A stretch of DNA of 64,000 bases from Siphlonurus alternatus. Its lineage: Eukaryota > Arthropoda > Insecta > Ephemeroptera > Siphlonuridae. Made by a program: the position numbers and the translations under genes. The stretch spans positions 37,040,366-37,104,365 of the forward strand of contig OX463781.1 of the NCBI GenBank assembly GCA_949825025.1, read 5' to 3'. Shown piece by piece: positions 52,546-64,000 of this stretch. How positions within the stretch are numbered: position 1 is the stretch's first letter; each line of letters opens with the position of its first letter. Under the pieces are notes generated by a model that worked only from the letters and a program-made list of their open reading frames with translations, had not been told where the DNA came from and did not search any database.

Positions 52546-53247
52546 AAAAAATGTGGATCCAGCTTTCTAATTAAAATTTGGGAAAACTGAAGGATTTGCT
52601 AATTATATTTTCTTGTTGTGCTGTCATGGTCGTACAAGTATTTTCTTTGTATTTACTAGAAGATTGATGCAAAGTAAATGCAATTTTACCCCAAGAGAAA
52701 AACTTATTAACTGTTCCTGATGGGGCAATTGCATTTCCTTTTCACTTGCAACTATTATACTGTCATTAATTTGTATATGTGCTGCAGCAAATTAAAATTG
52801 CGGTTGGATTGAAATAAAATAACATTTATAAATAAATTGGTAATGAAATGTCATAATTGCATGTAATTGTACAAAAAATAACATTGTGTTTTAAATGAAG
52901 TATAATAAATTTTTACACCATATAAAGTTTATCGCAAGAAATATGTATTATTAATATATAACCTTTTAAAAAGTAATACATTAAAACATCCAGACAAATA
53001 TTTAGCAGAATTTCCTTGCATATATTAATTTTTATTTTTAAATTTAGTACGCAATCTGTTGGACTGCTTCCAGACAGTATGATTTTATCTTTCAGTTAAG
53101 TTTATTTTTATCTATACACTTTAATGATACAGGATTTGAGTACATGATAATAATATAAAGAGATTTTAATTTACTTTTCACCTTTTTTTTTTTTTTTTTT
53201 TTTTGTCCTCAGGATTTCAAGTGCAGCAATTAATACAACACATTATG

Positions 53248-53392
53248 AGCTCTGTTCATAAATCACAGTCAGAATGAATCGAATTTTCATTGATGAACCT
53301 TACTTATATATTTACATAGAACATAAGGTTCATCAATATAAAAAAAAAAAATTTTTTCTTACTGTGCCATGCATGTATTTATGAACAGAGCT
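53248..53392. mobile_element. Short inverted repeat
   Basis: AGCTCTGTTCATAAAT...ATTTATGAACAGAGCT at the ends, with an inner TTGATGAACCTTA pair. It abuts twin B. Confidence 0.75.
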
Positions 53393-53396
53393 ATTG

Positions 53397-53751
53397 TTAA
53401 GGGTAAGGTAACGCCACCAATGTTTAAAAAAATCCCTCTCACAAAAATTCTGAAAAAAAATTAAAATGTTCTCCTCTACACCCCCTATCAATAGCTAAAA
53501 TATCAGGTATACAAATACGATCTAGTTTTTGAGTTATGAATTTTTAAAGTTGACCAATTTAACATGGGAGTATCATTTCTCCATGTTAAAGTAGTCAACT
53601 TTAAAAATTTATAACTCAAAAACTAGATCGTATTTGTATACCTGATATTTTAGGTACTGATAGGGGGTATAGAGGAGAACGTTTTAAATTTTTTTCAGAA
53701 TTTTTGTGAGAGGGATTTTTTTTAACATTGGTGGCGTTACCTTACCCTTAA
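53397..53751. mobile_element. TTAA palindrome, twin B
   Basis: Same ends and nearly the same interior as 52190-52545, again flanked by TTAA. The two are ~1.2 kb apart. Confidence 0.9.
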
Positions 53752-53854
53752 TGTTATATTCTGTGTAAAGATTGTATAATATGTGTACGTACTATATAAT
53801 ATGCAGACATTCATTATAAATGCTGCCAAAATCCCACTCTTAGCGACTTTTTGT

Positions 53855-53996
53855 TGTACATTCGTCCGTCACCTTGGAAAATTTCCCTCTTGCAGCCTTA
53901 ATTGTTAATCACCATGCCCTGTGTTATTCTTACCGGGCATGGTGATTAAAAAAGACTGCAAAGCGAAATTTTCGTTTCTGAGGCGGCGACTGTACA
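53855..53996. mobile_element. Mini-MITE, Tc1-like family copy 2
   Basis: TGTACATTCGTCCGTCACCT ... GGCGGCGACTGTACA; the core hairpin ATCACCATGCCC/GGGCATGGTGAT is perfect. Confidence 0.8.
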
Positions 53997-55040
53997 TTCA
54001 CTCTGTGACTATGAAACTTGAGATCACTTAAAAAATCCACCAGATTTGTTTTATTTACTATATTTATTTTTCCAAACAATTTTTAAACTAAATATTGAGT
54101 CTTAAATTTACATTACTTGACAACTTATACAGTACTTGGTTCATGTCAAACACACTATTTATAATATTATATCATTTACCATATTTATACATTGAGGAGA
54201 TTACAGTATTGTGTAGCTGGGTTTGCGACTCCCTTAAGACATTTCGCATTTTTAATAATTTTTATCTGTCATATTTAAAGTTCTTAAAAATTCAAACAAA
54301 TTAAATATCTGAATATAACAGTTGAGTTAATCATAAACTTTTGTTCCATATCAGAGTATTTTTTGAGTAATTTTTTTTGGTGTGTGGCCTACCATAATTT
54401 GGGAAGGAGTCACAGTTTTGGAATTCCCATTATATTTAAATAACAGACCACTGTGACCTTCTTTGGCAAAATCACTGCAGTTAATTCATTTTTGTTGTTA
54501 TTAAGGGTATTTAAAAAAAAAAGTAAAAAGGCGATCAAGGTATTGCACTTGTTATTTTCATGGAAAGGATGATTTGGTCAATGGGTTACAATTTTTTTAT
54601 TTTACTTTTTTTACCTATTAAAAAGACTAAAAGCAGGCTGGAAAACGAACAATTCATTTCTGGGCCTTGCACCAAAACCCGGCTACGCAGTGTACAGAGT
54701 ATGACGTATAATAAGCTAACTGTTTTAAATTTATAAAGCAATTCATAAGATTATATTTGTACATACAGTATTTTTACACTGCATCGAGATCAAACATGTT
54801 ACATAATTTAAGATTAATATTAGCATACTTTACACATGTTCTGTTATTTTGACCTTTAGAATTAACAATAAAAAAATAGGAAAAAAAATTATAACTTTTA
54901 TATTTGACGTATTTATATATTAAAATAATGGTAAGAATTCAAATCGACAAATTAACAAAATAAAACTTAAATTTTAAAGAAAAAAATAACTATACAGTAG
55001 TCGATAAACAACATGCATAAAACAGAATGTGCTTTAATTG

Positions 55041-55159
55041 GTAAACTCATCATCTTAAAAAAATTCCCACTTACAACCTTTTGTTAATCACCATGCTCTG
55101 TGTTATTCTTACGAGGCATGGTGATTAATAGGGAAATTTTCCAAGGCGACAACTGTACA
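55041..55159. mobile_element. Mini-MITE, Tc1-like family copy 3
   Basis: Core TTAATCACCATGC ... GCATGGTGATTAA and a CGACAACTGTACA right end; the left end is decayed. Lies ~140 bp past the gene 3 stop codon. Confidence 0.75.
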
Positions 55160-55299
55160 TAGTGTTCAAAGTTAATTATATAAAAAAATAGGATATTGTT
55201 TACCTGCCTGGTATCAAAATATACAGCCCTATTGTATCAATTACAATAGTTTCAACTTTTCATACAAATTTTATTCCCTGCTTATGTGTACTCTTCTGA

Positions 55300-55628
55300 T
55301 CACACCTTTTGTGATCCTCCAGTATTGGTAACTGTTGGTCTGTTGTTGGGCACGCCAGCAGTGCGGGTGTGGAAGAGGCTGGAGGAGGGAGGGCTCGCGG
55401 GCAGGCTCTGCAGACTCCATGGCAGGATGCCGGCACACCGCTGGCCTGGCAGGGCCGACGTTGTGCCACCACATTGCAGCTGTAGGCTCAAGCGATGAAC
55501 CACCAGTTCTGCCATTCGAGATGCTCCAAATGGTCTTGCCACACCTTCTCCTAGCTGAGACGCCTCCGTCCAGCAAGACTGCGCAAAGTTCGGTGCTTGA
55601 CGAGTGCAGCTTAGAATAAAATGCTGGC
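55300..55628 (-). CDS. Gene 3 terminal exon
   Basis: Acceptor GATTACAG|GCCAGC. The phase-compatible frame reads QHFILSCTRQAPNFAQSCW, then ELVVHRLSLQLQC, ending GGSQKV-stop. A second frame is also open across the exon, so frame choice rests on splice phase. Confidence 0.55.
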
Positions 55629-58600
55629 CTGTAATCAATCAACATAATTAAAAATAAATATTTTAGATATTTCTCTAATTTGAAGCAAAGCAATCTTTAT
55701 TGTTCAATTGATTTTATTCTTCTTTCAGCATGAATATATTGTATACAGTACCTTAAACTATATAATACAGTACAGTATGTTTAGTAATTTTATTTATTAA
55801 TATTTGTTATTTATATTAAATACCAGTCGATACATTGTGAAATACGCATTTTTATTTAACTACTGTACAGTAAAAACTGATTGTTACGCAATTTACTGTT
55901 AGGTAACACCTCTATTTTGAGTAAAGGAGATCATGGTTCCGTAAAAAAAATAATTAGCATTGCATGTTATAGGAAGAACTCTATACAAGATGTGGGGAAA
56001 AAAACTAATTTACTTACATGATATATATTAATATGACACAGTATTATGTTGATAGTAAAATTTTTGACAATTTCAGCATTTAACTTTTTAAACCAGCAGT
56101 AAAATAGAATAAATAAATAATTTTAATTTTTCGTGCAGAGGGATAAGTCCACATCTAACTAAGGTCAAGATATAAAATAACAGCTTTATAGTGGGAGAAG
56201 CATTATATATCCATTGTTTAAAGCCAAAAGGCCTTACATGTATCTAACAATGATAAATTAAAAAATTAGGGAGAAAATTGAAGTTGAGATTATAACCATG
56301 TATATTTGGTAGGCAAGCAAGCTCACTGTTAATTCTGTGCTGAGTGAGTTGATTAGCGAGGCACTGTTGGAAGGCTGGCAGAACTTCGTCTCTGGCCATA
56401 CTCCAGTGGGAGGTGAAGATGAGATCAACGCCCTCTGATGCCATGTCTAGGCGGGGAGCTATCATACCTGCAAACCAAAACCAACTTCTATATGAACAGA
56501 GTACACCACTACTGCTTTCAACATGGCATAAAATGCGAAAATCTCGGGGAAGCAATGCTTGTAACAGCCAGGACCATCTCTCATCTCGATAACGGACTTA
56601 TCACTCATGATGAGGGTTGACAGCTTGGCGACTTTAATGTTGTTTACGAGTTTCTTTACCACTTATCCTGCACTTTTGGGTAAACAATGCACCAGATAAA
56701 AGTGTAATTAAATCATTAGCAATAACAAATGTTGCTGTGCTGCCAACCCTCATCAACGGAATGGTTTTGGCTCTGTACATATTATATTCACAAGCATAGG
56801 GTTGCTCCCTTGATATTTTCACATTAGATTTAGTGTTTGCTGTACACTCATTGCCTTGGAAAATTTCCCACTTGCAGCCTAGTTAATCACCATGTCCTGT
56901 GTTATTCTTAACAAGGCTGCAAAGGAAAATTTTCTGAGGTGACGACTGTACATTCCAACTATATTTACAAATTGCAACATTTCAACATATCAGTTAGCAA
57001 ATTTTTGGAACAATCATTAAGCTGTAGGCATTGCAGCTAACTACAAAATTTTATCTGTATTAATTTTTTAAAGTGCATTTTGAATTTAAGCATTAATTAT
57101 TATTAAATTATTAATTATTTAAGCTATAATTATTACAGCACTTACCAGATGATACATGAGAAGATACAACTTTGTGTTTTGTTTGATCAGTTTGGCGTCC
57201 ATTCCTGCTGAAGATCTCATCGTATACAGCTGCGTCATCTTGAGGTGGAAGGTTATTGTCATAATCAGGGTATGCCGGCTGCTGGTGGTACTGGCGATGG
57301 GCTGACGACAACGGTCTGCCGTGCTTCCTCACTTGGTGGGGCACCCCCAGATAGTTGAGGTCCTCATTCTGCTCCCCACGGACCCCCGTGAAGCCTTGCT
57401 CAGGCTGACGGGCAGGCTCAGGAGGGTCCACCGCAGGACCAGGGTCAACGGAACACAACAACGTAGAGTACTCGTCCCAGAAATCAGGGTGACTTTCAAT
57501 ATATGACCTGGCTGCCTCGTAATCATCTTGAAATCTTGATTGTTGAGATGAAGGAGTATCCTCTGTGAATATAACATAAGGTTGAAACCATAAAAAAAAA
57601 ATTAAAAAAAAAACACTTTATTATAATTTATATTTTGTGATAAGGGTTGCTTCAATACAAAGAAGTAAGAAAAATACTGTACAGTAGGTCTTATTACAAT
57701 TGTGCAACTGTGTAGTTTTTCATTTGGAATTTGCATTTGCTATGTTTTGGTACCAATCTTGAAAGTTATAAATTAAAAGTAGAAATATTCAGTACTTAAA
57801 ATACAGTAAATAAATAAAAATTGAAAAACTATTTTTACCCTTTTTTGTATGCTCATTCCTCATTCTTTAACAATCTATCTAGAGAACAACTCTATCTACA
57901 TCTCTTTCTTTCTTATCATTAGTGCATTCACGAAAGTTATGATAGTAGGTGAAAATAATTTTATTTTAATGTTTATATCATAGAAAACATTATCAATGCA
58001 AATACTATACAGTACTATAAGTTATTAAAATAAAAATTTATTATGAAGTGTTAGGGAAAAAAAATAATTTTAACAATTAAATTGTGTGTGATTACATTTA
58101 ATTTTAAACTTTTTTATTATCATTTTTTTTATTATTTATTTTAGAACTTTCTTAGGTTAATAGAATAATGCTGGTACAAAGAACAAAGAACAAAGTTTAG
58201 AAGTTTATTTTTACTGTAAGACGTAATTTAAGTGATGAGGTACCGGTAATTTGTAAAAATCAGTCTATAGTTACAGTACAGTCCTGGACAATTCTTTTGC
58301 GAAAATCGTGAGGTAAGCTACCTACTGCTTTCAACAGCCATTGTGATCAAAAACGAAAGAAATCCTGACACTAATCCTCCATTGTCATCTCGAGTGACAA
58401 GGGTTGACAGGCAGCAACAATTACTGTGAATAATTAGTTTTTACAATTAAATATTCATTGCAGTAAAAGAGTAATTAAAGCAATGAATTAAATAATTAAT
58501 GACTTAATTAATTTATTGAATTAAATTCATGTTTAATTATTCAGTTAATTTATTAATTAAAATTTAATGAATCACAATAACTAATTATTCACATCCATTG

Positions 58601-61600
58601 TTGCTGCCTGTCAACCCTTGTCACTCGAAATGACAATGAAGGATAAGTGTCAGGATTTCTTTCGTTTTTGATCACAATGGCTTTGCCAAGCTACGAGCAT
58701 CTCCCCCAAGATTTTCGCAAAAGAATTGTCCACGACTGTACATGTTATAGTATGTCCAGGGACGATCGGTCCATAGAAGCGAAGCATGCGCTGCATGACC
58801 AACATGGATGTGATTTTTTTTTTAAACAATATTCGTATTATAACTCCATTTTAATTATTTTAGCTGCTTCAAAGCATATATTTTTTATTTGTACGATTTT
58901 ATTTTTGAAATCCCGCGGCTCTTTATCTTCGGATTTGTTCGTATTATAACGAGTCTCTATAAACAGCGATCCGAATGCCCGCTTATACTACGCTCCATCT
59001 GACCAATGGCAAGGAAACAAATACGGTGGTGCGGGTGGTGGGCTGTGATAAAATTATATGCAGTGTAATGCGACGTCTTCATAGCTTCTCGCAATCATAT
59101 TGCAGCATTGCAGCGCGGGAAATTTTTGTCACATGTAGGACATGAAAGACTTTGGTAAAACCATTCTGTAAGAAATTAAATCAAAATAATTAAATAAATA
59201 AGTACAACATTTTTTATATTTTGTCGCCCGGCAAATATTGATTTTGAAATCATCACATTTGTAATAAATTGTAAAATCTTTAATTTCTGAGCTCGCTTAA
59301 AACCATTAAATATCCTTTTTAAGCTAGCGCCTTGTTGCTTGTGTTGAAAAGATGAACTATTATCTGGTAAAATTTGCACGCTAGCTAGTAAGGTAGTGCA
59401 GGATGTTCCTGCAGCAAGAAGAACAAGAAAAAAAAAAAACAAAAAAAAAGTAATAAAAAATATAATTATTATGCATTTAAAAAATATGATATTAGTTACT
59501 TATTTTTTCTTAGATAAAGACAAAAATAAATTAAACAAACAAATATCTTCGATGATATAGGTTTTCAAAAAATATTAAAGTTTTTATTGATTTAATAAAA
59601 TAATATTGGATCGATAATTTAAGGAATTCCATTAAACTTTGAAACATGTTTCTTGAGTGTTGTTTTTATACGTTAAAATTTGTCTGTCACGCCCCCTTTT
59701 CAAAAAAAAATGCGCCTGCGGCCCCCCTTTGGCTAGTTACTCTCGTCGTTTTCGATGCGCGTGACTATGTAGAAAGGTCACCGATCGCCACTGAGTATGT
59801 CTAATGAAAGTTTATTGTCATTAGAAAAACTTTGAGCTGAGGCACTGTTCAGAAGTAACATGGCACACACCTGAGTGGAAGATGTGAATTCCCGGGGGAG
59901 GTACGTGCTGTGTGATGATCTTGAGGTCACTGCTTGTTGCGTTGAACCTCGGGTCGCACTTGTCCCAGTCTCCCTCCACACCCTCTGGTGGCAGAACACA
60001 TCACACAATAAGAAAAACAGTCACAGGTGTGTCATATAGAAAAAAAAAATAGGTAATTTGCAGTACCAATTAGGTAAGTAAATACTTCTTGTAATTTTTA
60101 TACAGTATTGTATATTTTGTTTTTCAGTTTCTACAAAACTCTGTACTTATTGAAGCCTTCATAGAATGTAGAATGCAGACCTACATACTGAGCAGGAGTA
60201 ATGTTCAATTTTTCTTAAGCTGTTCTTTAAGAATGGACAACTTTCATGATTTTTTTTATTGCAAATTTGAATAGAGGACTTTAAGTTATATAATGTATTG
60301 TTAATTTTTTTCAGATTGTTTTTTTGAACCTTTAACATCCTCACAATGGCCACAATCAAAATGATGCTGTGACGTCATAGTCATGCAACTTCTTTACCTA
60401 TTGGTAAATAAATTTTTCGTGCAAAGGATATTCATATTAAATGTTATTTCAATTTTCGGACTTTTACCTTTGCCGGTGTTCAATGTAATCCTTCTGTGTG
60501 TAGTATGTTGCGATGGTCACTTTGTGTTTGTGCACGTCACTACACTTGCATGTACTACACATATCACTACGTTTTGAGAGTCAACCGCTCTCTTTCTCAG
60601 ATCAAGTCTCAGATCACCTGAGGAAGAGAGCGGTTGACTCTCGAAACGTAGTGATATGTGTAGTACATGCAAGTGTAGTGACGTGCACAAACACAAAGTG
60701 ACCATCGCAACATACTACACACAGAAGGATTACATTGAACACCGGCAAAGGTAAAAGTCCGAAAAGTGAAATAACAATCTTTACCTATGCTTACATGTTA
60801 AATATTTGCACATGACTAGCATGATTTTTATGGTGAGAGGATTAAAAAAAAAAAAAAAAAAAATCTGAAAAACATTGACAATATATAACTCGAGGTCCTC
60901 TATCTAAATATGCAATATTTTTTTTTTTTTTAAATATATGAAGGTTGTCCATTATTGACCTGTATGCATCTTAACTCTTATACTTTTTTGTTCTTCAAAA
61001 AAAATGATAATAATAATAAAATCAAATGAAATAAAAAAGATAAATTTAATACTGTAACTAAACAAATGACAAGCAAAAGATTTTAATAATGATAATACAC
61101 TATCTCTCTTATAACAATAACTAATGACAAGCTTCAACTCGTAAATGCCGCAGTGCCGCATTCTGACATCGCTCCGTAAGGTTTATTAGGAGAAAAATCT
61201 TATTTATTTTTTCATTCAAATTCTATGCCACACAAAATCTCGAATATTTTTAATGTCGTGTAAAGTGATTTTTTCTGTGGCTCATATGAATTATTAATCT
61301 TGCCCTTCATAAGAACCGTCGGAAAAAATAAAAAACCAGGTACCGCTGGGTTAAAGGATAGGGAGCTTGGTAGAACACGTCGTCGCGCGCAGTTCGCGCG
61401 CTAGATTGTCATTGGCTGAGAGAATTGTGTCATCAGTGTTGAAGCTTCTCATTAAAACAATAATACAATGATAACTACATTTTTTAACTTCTGAAAATTC
61501 CTCACAAAGTTTACATCATACTTAACTTGTTCAACGAGAATGGTATTTCTATTTACCTTGTGCAGTTGGGGGCAGGGGTCCATTGACAGTCCCTGCACGT

Positions 61601-61743
61601 GCCAGACAGCCTGCAGTCCACAGCAAGAACGCGTCATTGCCCAGGCCTTCCAAGCTGAGGCTAGGAGCAGAGTCCGAGGAAGGTGCAGCAGACATTGGTT
61701 TGCTCAGCAGAGCCTGACCAGTGCGTCCATCTATCACCTGGCT
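55300..61743 (-). CDS. 3' half of an unnamed gene, 5 exons, tentative FAM234-like
   Basis: Five exons join in phase: 61743-61557, 59984-59871, 57562-57146, 56467-56297, 55628-55300 (1218 nt, about 405 residues, 5' part missing). The first exon reads SQVIDGRTGQALLSK ... NDAFLLWTAGC, resembling the last beta-propeller blade of FAM234/ITFG3-type membrane proteins (D-x-x-TG, then AFxxW). Then come GDWDKCDPRFNATSSDL (an N-glycosylation-type NAT), PPPGIHIFHS, a ~140-residue disordered acidic/proline/glutamine segment, VDLIFTSHWSMARDEV with FQQCLANQL, and a final exon with SQLGEGVARPFG. Cysteines and the sequon fit an extracellular or lumenal domain. The splice logic is seen; the family name is only inference. 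SLAIN converges on it from the left. Confidence 0.62.
56297..56467 (-). CDS. Gene 3 exon with weak donor
   Basis: Acceptor TTTGCAG|GTATGA in phase; encodes APRLDMASEGVDLIFTSHW and DEVLPAFQQCLANQL. The only phase-compatible donor is CATG|GTTATA, which is poor, so the 3' border is uncertain. Confidence 0.55.
56841..56952. mobile_element. Mini-MITE, Tc1-like family copy 4
   Basis: TGTACACTCATTGCCTTGGA ... TGACGACTGTACA; half of the core hairpin is deleted. In a gene 3 intron. Confidence 0.78.
57146..57562 (-). CDS. Gene 3 large exon (disordered segment)
   Basis: Acceptor TTCACAG|AGGATA, donor ATCTG|GTAAGT. Begins DTPSSQQSRFQDDYEAARSY, then HPDFWDEYS, and runs into Pro/Gln/His/Asp-rich low-complexity sequence with tyrosine-containing YDEIFSR. 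417 nt, phase 1 on both sides. Confidence 0.75.
58277..58740. mobile_element. Tc1-like palindromic MITE
   Basis: TACAGTCCTGGACAATTC ... GAATTGTCCACGACTGTA, TA-flanked, arms ~150 bp mirrored through TGCTGCCTGTCAACCCTTGT. The right arm is followed by an ORF start LPSYEHLPQDFRKRIVHD, faintly like a Tc1 N-terminus. AT-rich centre. Confidence 0.8.
59871..59984 (-). CDS. Gene 3 exon
   Basis: Acceptor CCACCAG|AGGGTG, donor ACTCAG|GTGTGT. Encodes GVEGDWDKCDPRFNATSSDL and IITQHVPPPGIHIFHS. Phase 1 on both sides. Confidence 0.75.
60233..60957. mobile_element. Outer inverted repeat with a second palindrome nested in it
   Basis: AATGGACAACTTTCATGA mirrored as ATGAAGGTTGTCCATT; arms share the GAGGAC(T)TTAAGTTATATA / GAGGTCCTCTAT region. 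Related debris is at ~1080-1210 and 3030-3150. Confidence 0.7.
60444..60774. mobile_element. Near-perfect palindrome, ~160-bp arms
   Basis: TTATTTCAATTTTCGGAC at the left mirrors GTCCGAAAAGTGAAATAA; the arms are almost identical through GATGGTCACTTTGTGTTTGT and GAGAGTCAACCGCTCTCT. Mirror ORFs of 62 residues on both strands are a by-product. Confidence 0.88.
61557..61743 (-). CDS. Gene 3 exon (propeller-blade-like)
   Basis: Acceptor TTTTGCAG|AGCC, donor ACAAG|GTAAAT. Encodes QVIDGRTGQALL and SLSLEGLGNDAFLLW. Phase 0 at entry implies another upstream exon beyond the window. Confidence 0.75.
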
Positions 61744-61799
61744 CTGCAAAACATAAGTGTCATTTATCCAGCTCTTATCATAGCACTGCACCACAAACA

Positions 61800-63941
<2,142 letters not shown>

Positions 63942-64000
63942 GTATATATAATGTTGTATTAATATGTTTCAATTTTTATAAAAAAATTTTAATATTATAT

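Noticed and set aside
60513..60705. Two 62-residue ORFs on opposite strands
   Set aside because: Mirror images produced by the palindrome; no homology recognised.

Overview
The window is animal nuclear DNA: AT-rich, with intron-containing genes, very dense transposon debris and many microsatellites. The mix of a TAA-targeting R4/Dong-type retrotransposon, a 5S-rRNA-derived SINE, hAT, Tc1/mariner and TTAA-type MITEs and foldback elements suggests an invertebrate, most likely an arthropod or another protostome. I cannot name the species. No bacterial genes, operons or CRISPR arrays are present.

Three cellular genes can be assembled with consistent splice sites and reading phase. (1) ARMT1 (DUF89 damage-control phosphatase family) lies on the minus strand, 22592 to 9020, in seven exons giving a complete 446-residue protein. 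(2) A SLAIN-family microtubule-regulator gene lies on the plus strand, 26078 to 49429, in ten exons giving a complete 511-residue protein that ends in the family's typical DGCY-type tail. (3) The 3' half of a third gene lies on the minus strand, 61743 to 55300, in five exons; its 5' end is outside the window. It is tentatively like FAM234. ARMT1 and SLAIN start head-to-head about 3.5 kb apart. SLAIN and gene 3 converge on a repeat-rich gap.

Almost everything else is mobile DNA. 1-9000: large inverted repeats (one made of two mariner-type transposase 3' ends), a decayed LINE inside MITE-like ends, and a tRNA-type SINE. 9000-22600: ARMT1, whose introns hold a foldback element with arms built of TACAGG-type words, a TTAA MITE, a full-length R4/Dong-like element and a 993-bp hAT element sitting on a splice donor. 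22600-26000: an RTE-like LINE tail, several palindromes and a CGCGCATAT-rich hAT-like element next to the SLAIN start. 26000-49430: SLAIN, whose introns hold GGATGC elements, nested LINE tails, a 3.7-kb foldback with 33-bp repeat arms, a second (truncated, mosaic) Dong copy, two 5S-SINEs and a 3.4-kb palindrome. 49430-64000: twin TTAA palindromes, clustered Tc1-like mini-MITEs, nested palindromes and gene 3.

The striking theme is palindromy: more than twenty separate inverted repeats from 84 bp to several kb, many inside introns, so the pre-mRNAs of ARMT1 and SLAIN could fold into long double-stranded RNA.
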